A stretch of 34,290 nt of DNA from Thermoplasmata archaeon (GTDB lineage Archaea > Thermoplasmatota > E2 > DHVEG-1 > B18-G2), in the NCBI GenBank assembly GCA_021161865.1, contig JAGGZU010000121.1, forward strand, positions 1 through 34,290, written 5' to 3'. The notes below the pieces were generated by a model. That model did no database searches, was not told the origin of the DNA, and worked only from the letters and a program-made list of their open reading frames with translations. A program made the position numbers and the translations under genes. This document shows, one piece after another, positions 1 through 9,767 of the stretch. Each line of letters opens with the position of its first letter. Position 1 is the stretch's first letter.

Positions 1-3000
1 CTCCCGGCACATCACCAGCTCTTCAAACTAACGCTCATTTTGATGTAAAGATACAGGGTATACCCTCTGGTGGATCTGACGTCACCTCCTCAAGCATAGA
101 GATCACATCAAAAAGAGACAATCAGGCTCCAACAACACCAACCAATGTGCAATGTAGACCAGACTCATACACCGACACAGGGGAGTATGATGATGACACA
201 ACCATCTATCTCACATGGACCAATGCTAACGACGGAAGCGGAAGCGGAATAGCGACACATTACGCGGAAATAGGTGATTCAACACCTGATGAGGATGCAG
301 GTAACGACGGCCAAGATACAGACACTGGTACGGAGGGATTGAATATATATTATGTGAGAGCGAAAGACAATGTTGGAAACTATGGGAGTGTAGCTAGTGA
401 TACCATAACAATTGATTTAACTGACCCATCATCATCTGTGGATACTATAACTCCTTACGAACAAACTTCGTCTCCATTAACGATAACAGCGTCAGCAGAT
501 GATTCACTAAGCGGAGTAAAGAATGTCACCCTCTACTACAGGTATTCTACTGATAACAGCAGTTGGGGTGATTCAAACTGGTGGGACAGCAACTGGCAGT
601 ATTATAAGGTCTGCAACATCAACAACCCTGCCGATAGTTATCAGATTTTCATAAATGTTAGCTACAGTAGCGGTGGCGATGTTAGCTGCGAAGGACATTG
701 TCAATCCGACTTTGATGACATTAGGTTTGTGGATGTTGATAACACAACTGTTTTGGATTACTGGATTGAGAAGAAAGTGGATGGTAGCTATGCTTGGATA
801 TGGGTTGAAACATCAAGTGATACAGCAACAGATGGAAAAATACTCATGTATTATGGAAACCCCTCCGCATCTTCAGCAAGCAATGCTGCTAACACATGGA
901 TCCATGCAGAGGTTTGGACAAGTGATTTAACAGGCGGATACACTCTGAAAAGCGCATCTGATGGTAAAAGAGATACATATATAAAGAGTGTTTCAGTGTC
1001 GCCACCATTTAGGCTGATAACAAACTACAAAATCCTAGTCTGGGACTATGGAACCTACGGAAGTCTTGCAAACATCGGTTTCACAGAAGACAACGATGAT
1101 TTTTGTGACAGTAACAACATGTGGAGGTTAAGAGTCGACTGTGATACCGATTGGGGTGCAGATGCTACACACATGGGAATTAGAACTGGTAGTAGAAGTG
1201 GGGGAACTGATGATGAAAGTGGGAACTCTGCTGTACTCTTCTCAACTAATACTTGGTACAAATGGATTATAAATTATACAACAAGTTCGATAAACTTCCG
1301 TATGTTTACGGATGATTATCAAACACAGATATATACTGATACAAGAAGCACAAACATACCCTCCGACGTAGATTATTTGGGGTTTGAAAGGGAATGGGTT
1401 TCATCAGCAACTGCAAAATACTGGAGTTACAACGCAGTAGATCATCAGATAGAATGGGGCTGCCAAAGACAGGGTGGGATATCTGAAATTAAAGCAGCCA
1501 GCCAATGGCAGCTGGTTGGGAAGTACGCATCACCACAGCCGAAATGGAGTAGTTTCAGCAGTGAACATGTTTACTCTGGGGGTGGATGGACAAGCTTTGA
1601 TACAGACACAGCATCGCCATGGTCATGGAGCTTCAACTTCCCACAAGGTGAGGGATACTATGAGTTCTACAGTATAGCATGTGACAATGCTGGCAACACT
1701 GAGTCAGCTCCAGCGAGTAAGGATGCGATGTGTCATTATCAGACAAACAACGCGCCAACCGCATCATACAATTCTGGTGCAGACCCTGTTCATTATGGTG
1801 GTAAACAGTACTCGTTTGAAACACACCATGGAGACCCTGATAATGCACATGACATTGCTTACGCTTACGCAGCGATAGGTAGTTCAAATACTGAGATTCA
1901 ATTTAGATGCGATCCAAATGAAGGAGAAAACCCAACGGTAACAGTCATGTACGGCTCCAATTACTTGATCGGTACCCCAACCGCCACCCGTACACTCATT
2001 GATGATGACACCTGGGCTATAACATGGACTTACACCATCGACTGGGATTGGACACACGATGACACGAATGATATAGATTATTGGGCGTACACAGAAGACG
2101 AACAGGGTGAAAACTCTGGATGGGATCACTATGATTACAATGGAGACTACGAAAACGAGGTTATCCTGAAAAGTGTGAGTTTCACACTAAGCGACTCTGC
2201 TTACTCAGAGGATGGAAACACGGATCTCACAGAGGGGGAATGGTTCCGTGGGGGAGTCGATGTCAAAGCAACCGGTGTGATATGTTATGAGGGTGCAACA
2301 ACTGTTTATCCGCCAAGTGATGCATGTGACGTGCAACTCTGGGCAGATGGTGTTGACTTAGGTGAAACCTATGATGACGATACACTGGGAAGCAACGGAG
2401 AATTCGATACCGGGTTTTACCAAACACCCTCCACTAGTGGATTAGACAACGACTATGATTTCAAGGTCACACTCACAGACTTTGTATCAGGAGCAAGCGA
2501 AGGGTCAGGTGGAGCAGACCCTGACATAAACTCTGCAAGGGACAACGAACCTCCAACCATTAGCTCACCTTTTGTCTCAGAATCAAGCGACTACATATAC
2601 GCTTCTGGTACAACAATCTACTATGGAGATGACATGGGATCAGCTCAAAGTTTCACCCTTCAAGGAAGCTCAAGTGACGGCAGCGGCGTTGGACTTGATA
2701 AAGCAACGTTCCCCAGTAACGAACTAGGTTCACCAGGTGACGACACAACCCCAGCGAGTTGGTCAGGAGTTTACGATAATGTTGAAAATACAGACACATG
2801 GACTGGAACCATAACCGTAACCGTTTACGACAAGGTTGGGAACACTAACACCCAAGAGTTCACGGTGAACAGGGACACAACAAATCCTGTTTTCGGTTCA
2901 TTTGCTTTGGATGCTGATACAGACTCAGATGGAGGAAACGACATCGACCCAGATACCAGTTGGTACGACGACCTAACCATCCAGGGTGATTTCTCAGGAT

Positions 3001-6000
3001 GCAGCGACACAGGCTCAGGTATCAGAGGATATCAGATCAGAACCGACACGCACACCTGGGGAAGCGAAGACACAGATGGAGTCAACACAGGGTGTACAGC
3101 AGGAGGAGAAGGAACCTGGGACATCAACTACCGGATCTACGATAACGTGGGAAACAGCATAACCGGTGACACAACAGTTGACGTATCCATCGACACCACA
3201 CCACCAACGTTGGATGACGCGATGAGTGGGTATTCAGAGAGTGGAGACACGGATGAGATGTACGGTGACATTGGAACAAACACGTTTTACTTCAGCAACT
3301 CCTTTGACAGCGATGGTACCGCTACCTTCACCTGCACCTTTACGGATACAAACAAGTGGAAAGCAGACTTTGGAAACTGGGGAAGCGATGATCCATCTGA
3401 AGACACCAGTTCACCTTACCAAGGAAGTTACACGGTGAACAACCTAGACAGTAGTGGAACCATTAATGTTCTTGTTTACGACAAAGCAGGTAACTCTGCA
3501 TCAGGAACCATCACCTGCACTGAAGACACTACTCTCCCTGATACAACAGTGAACGATGTTCCCAATGGAGCAGATGGCCCAGACTCCATCTACGGTGGCT
3601 CTAGTGACAACATCATGGTTTCAGGTGTAACTCTTTACATAAAAAACACTACTGACAGTACCTACTGGACAGGAAGCGGGTGGAGTGCAAGCGAGACTTG
3701 GTTAAACGCGAATGCAAACGACAGCAGTTTCGACTCCAGCAGCGAAAACTGGAACTATGATACATCCTCTATTTTGTGGTCACCCGATAAAAGCTTTGAA
3801 ATAAAAGCGAAGGCATCGGATGAAGTGGGTAACGAAGACTCCACGCCCGCTACCGATACCTTTTCAACAACAGGATCTCCATCTGTTACAACCAATGACG
3901 CAACAGGTGTTGAAGAAACCAATGCTACCTTACATGGTACTCTATATGATGACGGAGGGGAAGCTTGCACTGTTAGGTTTGAGTATGGTACAGATATAAG
4001 CTACGGAACAAATACTACCAATCAGACAAAAACCTCTGGACAAACCTTCAGTGCTGCGATTTCTGGGCTAACATCTGGTGACCTCTATTATTTCCGGGCA
4101 TACGCTAACAACACCATTGGGTCAGACACAGGTGTTGATAAAACCTTCTTCACAAAACCACAACCACCAACCGGTTTAGTTGAAACAAGCTCGACAGCTA
4201 ACTCACTTACTTACAGTTGGACAAAAGCAACCGTTGGTAGTGATGCAACCGCGTACACCAGAATCCAGTACAAGACAGGAGGTTACCCGACTTCGATCAA
4301 CGATGGAACCAACACATACAACAGTACAGGAGCAACTGATGACACCCAAAGTCTTACACCAGGTACACACTACTACTTCAGTGCATGGACGTGGGGTACC
4401 GAAGATGGTTTAGGAGCATGGAGTGATAATTATGGTACCATGGATGCTTGGACAAACCCAGGAGACCCAACAAGTGTTGGTAGTACAGAAGGCACGAGTT
4501 GGATCAACATAACCTTTAATCACGGAACCAATGGTGAGTACACGATGGTTAGGAGAAACGCAACAGACTCTGCTGGCTACCCCGCGGATCGTTCCTCTGG
4601 TGTTCTAGTAGCGAACACAACCAATGGTTACGTCAATGACACTGGTCTTGCCCGAGCCACCACATACTACTACTCGTTGTGGACGTGGGATTCAGATGGT
4701 GGTAAATGGTGCGTTAACCGGGTTACCTACTCTACTGCTACTTTAGCTGAGACTCCTACAGTTACAACTAATGATGCAACAGGCATTGAGGAAACCAATG
4801 CCACATTACATGGTACGTTGACTGATGACGGTGGCGAAACCTGCATCGTTAGGTTTGAGTATGGTACAACAACAAGCTATGGAACCAACACTGGTAATCA
4901 AACAAAAACCAGTGGGCAATCCTTCGCTGCCAACGTTTCTGGATTGACCAGAGCAGAGCTTTACCATTACCGTGCCTACGCGAACAACACCGCTGACTCA
5001 GATACAGGTGTTGACAAAACATTTGTTACTAAACCCTGGCCTCCAGAAAACAGCAGTTTTGATGACACAAGTCATACGAACAGTAGCATAACACTTGGTT
5101 GGACAAAAGAAACAGGACACGGTGGTACAGTTTACACTTACGTTAGATATCAACAAGGTTCCACTCCACCGTCGAGCAGAACAGAGGGAACATTGCTGTG
5201 TAACACCACAGAGGTAACAAATGTTTCAACTGGTTTGAACCCTGGTACAAAATACGTGTTCTCAGCATGGACATACTACACTGAAGGAGGCCTTGGCCGG
5301 TGGAGTGACAACCATTCAACATGCACAGCCTACACCTCTCCAGGAAACCCAACAGGGTTAACCTCAGCCGGTAGAGGAAACACTTGGATCAACCTTACCT
5401 ACTCTCATGGTGCCGGTGGAACCGTTACAATGATAGTGAGAAACGAAACAGGTTACGCCAACTACCCAAGCAGTAGAACAAATGGAACACAAGTATACAA
5501 TGGGACAAACACATGGGCAAACGATACAGGGTTAGCAACAGGAGTCACATACTACTACTCGGCATGGACCTATGATCTAGAAAGTGGTTACTGGAGCGAC
5601 GGATACGATACATACTCGACGTCAACAGGTAACGCACCACCCTATGTTACCAACGTCATAATTACTGCTGATCACAACTTCACCCTTGACGATCTCACAG
5701 GGAGCGGGACGTATCATGATGACGATGGAGACCCAGAGTCTGGTTCACTCTACCAATGGTGGACTAACGAATCCGGTAGCTGGCAAAAGATAAATGGGGC
5801 AACCTCAACAACACTTGACGCCAACCTCACCAAAGAAGGTTGTTGGTACAAGTTTGAGTACACACCCTGCGATGGAATAAACTATGGCAACCCAGTTAAC
5901 TCAACACCACTAAAAATACAGCCACTTGCTGAGACGGCGACCTACTCAAACGTCTTCAACATCTCAGGAAACCTTACTGTCGCTGGAGGTGGTACCCTCA

Positions 6001-8513
6001 GTCTTGGAACAACTACGCTTACACTAAGCGGTACTTTGAAGGTTCAAAATGGTGGTACATTAAACGGAGGAACAGGTACACACACAATAGGTGCATTAAA
6101 GGTGGAATCTGGTGGAGCGTACACTGCCACCAGTGGAACTACTTATATCACAAGCGAAGATACTACGGGTTATGCGATAGATCTCGATGGCACCTTTACC
6201 AATAATCCTGGAACGATTGAGATAAATACCAACGGTGACACATACATCGACATTACCCCCTCATCTGGAGGTATTCATGATATGGTTATTAATTTAGGTT
6301 CTCAGAGTTATCGTGTTAATCTGCAGGATTCCTGCAATTTTAGTGGTGACCTCACCGTTGACGACGGTATATTCGATACCAACAATCATGCAATAAACGT
6401 TGATGGAAAACTATACATTCTATCCGGCGGAACATTCGACAGCTCAGGTGACACAGTTGACCACACGGCAGGTGCACTCGACATGGACACATACAGTGCC
6501 TTCCTTGGTTCACCTCAAAGCAAACTCATAATCACCTCTCAATCCAACGGACTTGCAATCAACATACTAGGAAACCTCACTGCAAACAATGGTACAATAG
6601 AAGTAAAAACCCCTGTAACCGCTCACATCAACATCCAACCCTCCTACGGTGACATCTATAACCTGATAATCAACTCTACCTCAATAATCGAATGGGAAGG
6701 AAACACAGAGATCTCCAACAACCTCATCATACAAGCTGGGACCTTCAGACCAAACACCGCTGGAGACGCTCTCACAGTCACCGGGGATGTCATAGTATCA
6801 GGTGGCACCCTCGGTGGAAGTGCTTCAGGTACATGGAGTTTTGGCTCACTAACTGTTTCCTCTGGAACAGTATCCTCAACATCTGGAACCATCACTGTAA
6901 CCGGTGAATCAAACACTGGTTACGCTGTTGACTTAGATGGCGCTTTTACTAATAACAGTGGCACGATTAAAATCACCACAAACAGCGACACCTACATTGA
7001 TATAGCCCCTTCATCTGGAAAACTTTACAACCTTATTGTTGACACGAACGGGTACACTATCACAAGCACAGCAGCTGCGACACTGGGTAATGATCTAACT
7101 GTTCAAACAGGAACAATGGTGATATCAAATGATCTCACAGTGGATGCTATGAGTATTAACTCAGGAGGAGTTTTCAACATAAGCAGCAGTGCCACCTTTA
7201 CTATGAAAAATGTTTTAACACTTAACGGCGAGTTTAACGTTATCAAAGGTAACGCGATTTATATTAACCTGAGCAACACAAGATTCAACCTGACCAATGC
7301 TGTAAATGTTTCGCTACATACTATTCCAAGCACACCCTCTGATCCACCAAACCACAAAAGCATAGGTAAATATGTGAATCTGACAAGCTGCGGAGCATCA
7401 TCAACAGTGGATTTAAACATCACTTACCTTGACTCTGACCTTGGAGATGTAACCGAAAGCACACTGGTTATTTACGAGTACAACGAAGGAACATCAACAT
7501 GGACACAAGCATCAAACACTGGGGTAAACACTGTTACAAACCATGTCTGGGCCAATGGTTTAACCAGTTTCAGCATCTACGCACCCCTTGGCGAATCGCC
7601 TAATCAACCACCAGTTATCAACAGCGTAGATTTGAGGAACAACAGCGGGTCGAAACTCAACAGCAACAGTTTGTTGGATGTCAACAAGGAGTACTATTTC
7701 CTGGTAAACATCACTGATCCAGATGGATGGGAGGATATAAACTGCATAAACATCACAGTGTGGTACGACAATGGGAACGACTCCTCAGCTTATAACCAAA
7801 CAAAGGGTGGAAACCTAAACATGTTTCTACAATACCAAAACACAACAGGTAACGCTGTTTACAACATGCTTTGGCCACACAACGAAGCGAGTAAAGGATC
7901 ACTTGTTGAAACAATCATCAACACCACTACACGTGAGATAAAACTATACTTCACACCTCAGAGTCAGGTGAGGTACGCGCCAGGGGATGGAGTGTGGAGT
8001 ACAACCAGCAATACAACCGATGATCCTTACTCATGGAATGTTAACGTCTCTGTTGCAGACAACAGCAGCATCTCCTGGGTTAAAACCGAGTACGGTGTTT
8101 ACAGGTACACGAGTATTCAAGCATCCCATGACTGGGTGGATGTTTTTGCTAAACCAGGTGAAAACGACAACTCCAGCATAGTCACTCTAACATACTCCTC
8201 CAACTACGACTACAACATCTCCATCTGGTTCACGGAAAATCTTACCAACCAAACAAGTGGGGATGTTATCCCGATAACTGGTAACGTTTATCTTCTTGCT
8301 TCTGCTGACGTAGATGATGATATAACGAATGATAAAACCTTTGCGGGCATAGGAGAAAACAATGCGGTGGATATCATAAACACCTCTGGTGTGTTCCAAC
8401 CAAATGGAACTAGCGGAAACGTTAACGTACAGTTCAGAGTTTATATTCCCTATGGCATCATGCATGGTTTCTACCGTGCCAGGGTTGGCATAAAAATAGA
8501 GCAGAAGAGTTGA
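1..8513 (+). CDS. Giant secreted multidomain surface protein, 5' end outside the window
   Basis: The frame is open from base 3 to the TGA at 8511-8513, so the start lies upstream; 2836 residues are visible. Modules in order: Ig-like segments; an Ig-like domain (about 427-570 and 1578-1745) interrupted by a DUF2341 core (about 597-870) and ConA-like region (about 900-1540); several more Ig-like domains with 'D(T/N)VGN' turns (to about 3880); two tandem 292-codon fibronectin-like modules (3885-5636); a 'DDDGDPESG' domain (about 5640-5930); three ~125-residue G/T/N-rich beta-helix-like repeats (about 5955-7080); and a C-terminal module (about 7600-8510) homologous to the next-door proteins A1 and A2. 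It is rich in N-x-S/T sequons and poor in Lys. No C-terminal membrane segment is visible, so it is probably released or held by a partner. The role is likely adhesion or cell envelope (inference); the substrate is unknown. Confidence 0.9.
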   Translation, partial: PGTSPALQTNAHFDVKIQGIPSGGSDVTSSSIEITSKRDNQAPTTPTNVQCRPDSYTDTGEYDDDTTIYLTWTNANDGSGSGIATHYAEIGDSTPDEDAGNDGQDTDTGTEGLNIYYVRAKDNVGNYGSVASDTITIDLTDPSSSVDTITPYEQTSSPLTITASADDSLSGVKNVTLYYRYSTDNSSWGDSNWWDSNWQYYKVCNINNPADSYQIFINVSYSSGGDVSCEGHCQSDFDDIRFVDVDNTTVLDYWIEKKVDGSYAWIWVETSSDTATDGKILMYYGNPSASSASNAANTWIHAEVWTSDLTGGYTLKSASDGKRDTYIKSVSVSPPFRLITNYKILVWDYGTYGSLANIGFTEDNDDFCDSNNMWRLRVDCDTDWGADATHMGIRTGSRSGGTDDESGNSAVLFSTNTWYKWIINYTTSSINFRMFTDDYQTQIYTDTRSTNIPSDVDYLGFEREWVSSATAKYWSYNAVDHQIEWGCQRQGGISEIKAASQWQLVGKYASPQPKWSSFSSEHVYSGGGWTSFDTDTASPWSWSFNFPQGEGYYEFYSIACDNAGNTESAPASKDAMCHYQTNNAPTASYNSGADPVHYGGKQYSFETHHGDPDNAHDIAYAYAAIGSSNTEIQFRCDPNEGENPTVTVMYGSNYLIGTPTATRTLIDDDTWAITWTYTIDWDWTHDDTNDIDYWAYTEDEQGENSGWDHYDYNGDYENEVILKSVSFTLSDSAYSEDGNTDLTEGEWFRGGVDVKATGVICYEGATTVYPPSDACDVQLWADGVDLGETYDDDTLGSNGEFDTGFYQTPSTSGLDNDYDFKVTLTDFVSGASEGSGGADPDINSARDNEPPTISSPFVSESSDYIYASGTTIYYGDDMGSAQSFTLQGSSSDGSGVGLDKATFPSNELGSPGDDTTPASWSGVYDNVENTDTWTGTITVTVYDKVGNTNTQEFTVNRDTTNPVFGSFALDADTDSDGGNDIDPDTSWYDDLTIQGDFSGCSDTGSGIRGYQIRTDTHTWGSEDTDGVNTGCTAGGEGTWDINYRIYDNVGNSITGDTTVDVSIDTTPPTLDDAMSGYSESGDTDEMYGDIGTNTFYFSNSFDSDGTATFTCTFTDTNKWKADFGNWGSDDPSEDTSSPYQGSYTVNNLDSSGTINVLVYDKAGNSASGTITCTEDTTLPDTTVNDVPNGADGPDSIYGGSSDNIMVSGVTLYIKNTTDSTYWTGSGWSASETWLNANANDSSFDSSSENWNYDTSSILWSPDKSFEIKAKASDEVGNEDSTPATDTFSTTGSPSVTTNDATGVEETNATLHGTLYDDGGEACTVRFEYGTDISYGTNTTNQTKTSGQTFSAAISGLTSGDLYYFRAYANNTIGSDTGVDKTFFTKPQPPTGLVETSSTANSLTYSWTKATVGSDATAYTRIQYKTGGYPTSINDGTNTYNSTGATDDTQSLTPGTHYYFSAWTWGTEDGLGAWSDNYGTMDAWTNPGDPTSVGSTEGTSWINITFNHGTNGEYTMVRRNATDSAGYPADRSSGVLVANTTNGYVNDTGLARATTYYYSLWTWDSDGGKWCVNRVTYSTATLAETPTVTTNDATGIEETNATLHGTLTDDGGETCIVRFEYGTTTSYGTNTGNQTKTSGQSFAANVSGLTRAELYHYRAYANNTADSDTGVDKTFVTKPWPPENSSFDDTSHTNSSITLGWTKETGHGGTVYTYVRYQQGSTPPSSRTEGTLLCNTTEVTNVSTGLNPGTKYVFSAWTYYTEGGLGRWSDNHSTCTAYTSPGNPTGLTSAGRGNTWINLTYSHGAGGTVTMIVRNETGYANYPSSRTNGTQVYNGTNTWANDTGLATGVTYYYSAWTYDLESGYWSDGYDTYSTSTGNAPPYVTNVIITADHNFTLDDLTGSGTYHDDDGDPESGSLYQWWTNESGSWQKINGATSTTLDANLTKEGCWYKFEYTPCDGINYGNPVNSTPLKIQPLAETATYSNVFNISGNLTVAGGGTLSLGTTTLTLSGTLKVQNGGTLNGGTGTHTIGALKVESGGAYTATSGTTYITSEDTTGYAIDLDGTFTNNPGTIEINTNGDTYIDITPSSGGIHDMVINLGSQSYRVNLQDSCNFSGDLTVDDGIFDTNNHAINVDGKLYILSGGTFDSSGDTVDHTAGALDMDTYSAFLGSPQSKLIITSQSNGLAINILGNLTANNGTIEVKTPVTAHINIQPSYGDIYNLIINSTSIIEWEGNTEISNNLIIQAGTFRPNTAGDALTVTGDVIVSGGTLGGSASGTWSFGSLTVSSGTVSSTSGTITVTGESNTGYAVDLDGAFTNNSGTIKITTNSDTYIDIAPSSGKLYNLIVDTNGYTITSTAAATLGNDLTVQTGTMVISNDLTVDAMSINSGGVFNISSSATFTMKNVLTLNGEFNVIKGNAIYINLSNTRFNLTNAVNVSLHTIPSTPSDPPNHKSIGKYVNLTSCGASSTVDLNITYLDSDLGDVTESTLVIYEYNEGTSTWTQASNTGVNTVTNHVWANGLTSFSIYAPLGESPNQPPVINSVDLRNNSGSKLNSNSLLDVNKEYYFLVNITDPDGWEDINCINITVWYDNGNDSSAYNQTKGGNLNMFLQYQNTTGNAVYNMLWPHNEASKGSLVETIINTTTREIKLYFTPQSQVRYAPGDGVWSTTSNTTDDPYSWNVNVSVADNSSISWVKTEYGVYRYTSIQASHDWVDVFAKPGENDNSSIVTLTYSSNYDYNISIWFTENLTNQTSGDVIPITGNVYLLASADVDDDITNDKTFAGIGENNAVDIINTSGVFQPNGTSGNVNVQFRVYIPYGIMHGFYRARVGIKIEQKS
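427..1745 (+). other. DUF2341/ConA-like domain nested inside an Ig-like domain
   Basis: The Ig-like domain begins with 'TITPYEQTSSPLTITASA' and 'LYYRYSTDNSSWG', then stops. About 330 residues follow with DUF2341 hallmarks ('WQYYKVCNINNP', 'DIRFVDVDNTTVLDYWIEK', 'ILMYYGNPSAS') and a ConA-like stretch. The Ig domain then resumes at 'GWTSFDTDTASPWSWSF' and ends 'GYYEFYSIACDNAGNTE'. The uninterrupted form of this Ig domain is seen in protein E of this window ('LLYRHSFDNESWGNWTVYG' running directly to 'GYYQFRVVATNNAGE'). Confidence 0.65.
3885..5636 (+). repeat. Tandem duplication of a 292-codon fibronectin-like module
   Basis: The unit starting at 3885 ('VTTNDATGVEETNATLHGTL') restarts at 4761 ('VTTNDATGIEETNATLHGTL'), exactly 876 bp later and in frame. 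Each unit has two or three fibronectin/Ig-like segments with the shared landmarks 'VRFEYGT', 'YFRAYANNT/YHYRAYANNT', 'VDKTF.TKP', 'YYFSAWTW/YVFSAWTY', 'NPGDPT/NPTGLT' and 'TYYYS.WT.D'. The nucleotide sequences are clearly similar but not identical, so the duplication is not recent. Confidence 0.85.
5955..7080 (+). repeat. Three ~125-residue beta-helix-like repeats in the giant protein
   Basis: The landmark 'GYAIDLDGTFTNNPGTIEI' (6168) recurs as 'GLAINILGNLTANNGTIEV' (6549) and 'GYAVDLDGAFTNNSGTIKI' (6918). Each is followed by '(T/H)(Y/I)(I/N)I.PS.G..(H/Y)(D/N)(M/L)(V/I)(I/V)' and preceded by G/T/S-rich strands ('GGTLSLGTTTLTLSGTLKV'). The short repeating strands with Gly/Thr/Asn suggest a right-handed beta-helix or solenoid stalk; the fold is inferred. 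Confidence 0.7.
7806..7877 (+). repeat. 72-bp exact duplicate, copy 1 (giant gene, A0 module)
   Basis: Every base from 7806 to 7877 matches 11523-11594 in gene A2, while the flanking homologous sequence is clearly diverged. It encodes the conserved 'NLNMFLQYQNTTGNAVYNML' segment. The signature fits recent gene conversion between the giant gene and A2. Confidence 0.9.
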
Positions 8514-8547
8514 AAAAACAAAACTTTTTGGAAAACCTGCCAAAACC

Positions 8548-8555
8548 TTATAAAT
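8548..8555 (+). promoter_or_regulatory. TATA box of A1
   Basis: TTATAAAT lies 86 bp before the GTG start of A1. Transcription would start near 8575, downstream of the earliest possible ATG (8562), which supports the later start. A similar block precedes A2. Confidence 0.5.
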
Positions 8556-8633
8556 GGCGAGATGCATTTCCTTGATGTTCAAAAAACTGGGATGCACAAG
8601 AAACTGGTTAAGCCTTATAGGAGGGGCAAGGAC

Positions 8634-9701
8634 GTGAAAAAAGAAAAAGGCATGGCCGCCATTGTGGTGATGCTGCTGATTCTGTCACTCTTCACAAATG
8701 GTTTATTTGTTCTCATAACTCAAGTTGAAGCTAACCCTGGTGACATATCTGAGGCATGGCACAACACAAGCATCTTAACTATAACGATTTATCATGCACC
8801 CGCGGTCATAAACTGGTTTGACTTCAGAGATGCAACAAATACATCTAAAATGGATCAACAGGTTGACGTCAATCAGCAGTACAATTTCGCTGTAAACGTT
8901 ACTGCACCAAACAACTGGACTGAAATAGAGTACATCAACATAACAGCATGGTATGATGATGGAAGCGAAAGCAGCACATACAACCACACCCTTGGAGGAA
9001 ACAGAAACCTGTTTCTGCAATACAAAAACCTTACCAGTGGTGGCACAGGAGGAACAGCTGAGTACAACATGCTGTGGCCACATAACGAGGTAACCAAAGG
9101 AACATGGTATGAACAGGTTGTTAACGAAACCTGCCACAACATCTCCTTGTGGTTCACACCAGGTTACCAGTTCAGGTACGCCCCAGGTGATGGGTCGTGG
9201 AGTAACGTGAACAACGTAACCGATGACAAGAGATCATGGAACTTCAGGATAGAAGTGGTTACAGAGGGTGGAAATACCACTTGGGTTATTGGAGAGTTTG
9301 GTGTCTACCACTATTGTGCAATACTAAGCGCTGGTGACCCAAGTGCAGCTGCTTTACCCGCATATAACGCAACTGCTGATCCGATAACGCTTGTTCACAG
9401 AGCAAACGCGAACTTCTCAATATCCGTTAACGTGGATGACCTGCAGGAGGAACATGGTTATGATACCATACCAAACACGTCAGTAGGTCTCAAAGGAGGA
9501 GACAAAACAGGTGCATCAAACTTTGACGGCAGCAACCCCATCTACATTTACGGTGGACCATCGAGTTATCATGCGCATGATTTAAACGGTACACAGCACA
9601 CCACAAACGACATCATATTCCACTGCAACATACCGTATGGTACACTCGCAGGAACCTACACCACCAATGTTTATTATCACCTTAGACTTGATTCATCGTA
9701 A
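8634..9701 (+). CDS. Surface protein A1, stand-alone copy of the giant protein's C-terminal module
   Basis: 355 residues from a GTG at 8634, chosen because a strong AGGAGGGG ribosome-binding site (about 8619-8626) sits just upstream and the protein then opens with a Lys-rich n-region and hydrophobic signal sequence (MAAIVVMLLILSLF). The mature part is beta-rich and secreted with many sequons; there is no C-terminal membrane helix. Landmarks shared with A2 and the giant's end: 'VINITAWYD'-type strands, 'EYNMLWPHNE', 'FRYAPGDG', 'GEFGVYHYC', 'IPYGTLAGTY'. Three Cys (in 'ETCHN', 'HYC', 'FHC') are shared with A2 but not the giant. It ends 'GTYTTNVYYHLRL', which fits the bacterial WxL end motif Y-x3-(L/V)-x-(W/Y)-x-L. 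The family is not recognised; an envelope role is inferred. Confidence 0.85.
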   Translation: MKKEKGMAAIVVMLLILSLFTNGLFVLITQVEANPGDISEAWHNTSILTITIYHAPAVINWFDFRDATNTSKMDQQVDVNQQYNFAVNVTAPNNWTEIEYINITAWYDDGSESSTYNHTLGGNRNLFLQYKNLTSGGTGGTAEYNMLWPHNEVTKGTWYEQVVNETCHNISLWFTPGYQFRYAPGDGSWSNVNNVTDDKRSWNFRIEVVTEGGNTTWVIGEFGVYHYCAILSAGDPSAAALPAYNATADPITLVHRANANFSISVNVDDLQEEHGYDTIPNTSVGLKGGDKTGASNFDGSNPIYIYGGPSSYHAHDLNGTQHTTNDIIFHCNIPYGTLAGTYTTNVYYHLRLDSS

Positions 9702-9735
9702 CGAAAAGCATAACATCACTTTTCTTTTAAGAAAG

Positions 9736-9743
9736 ATTTATAC
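9736..9743 (+). promoter_or_regulatory. TATA box of B1
   Basis: ATTTATAC, inside the block GAAAG-(A/T)TTTATAC that also precedes B2. Its distance puts the transcript start at about 9766, almost on the ATG at 9768, so B1 is probably leaderless. Confidence 0.55.
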
Positions 9744-9767
9744 AATATCCTATAATACTGTCCTCTT

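Noticed and set aside
8187-8597. 136-residue open frame on the minus strand at the end of the giant gene
   Set aside because: It lies inside the coding sequence of the giant protein, has no ribosome-binding site or recognisable motif, and reflects the low stop frequency of the complementary strand.
8562-8633. Upstream ATG start for A1
   Set aside because: It lies before the expected transcript start and lacks a ribosome-binding site, whereas the GTG at 8634 has AGGAGGGG and starts a proper signal peptide.
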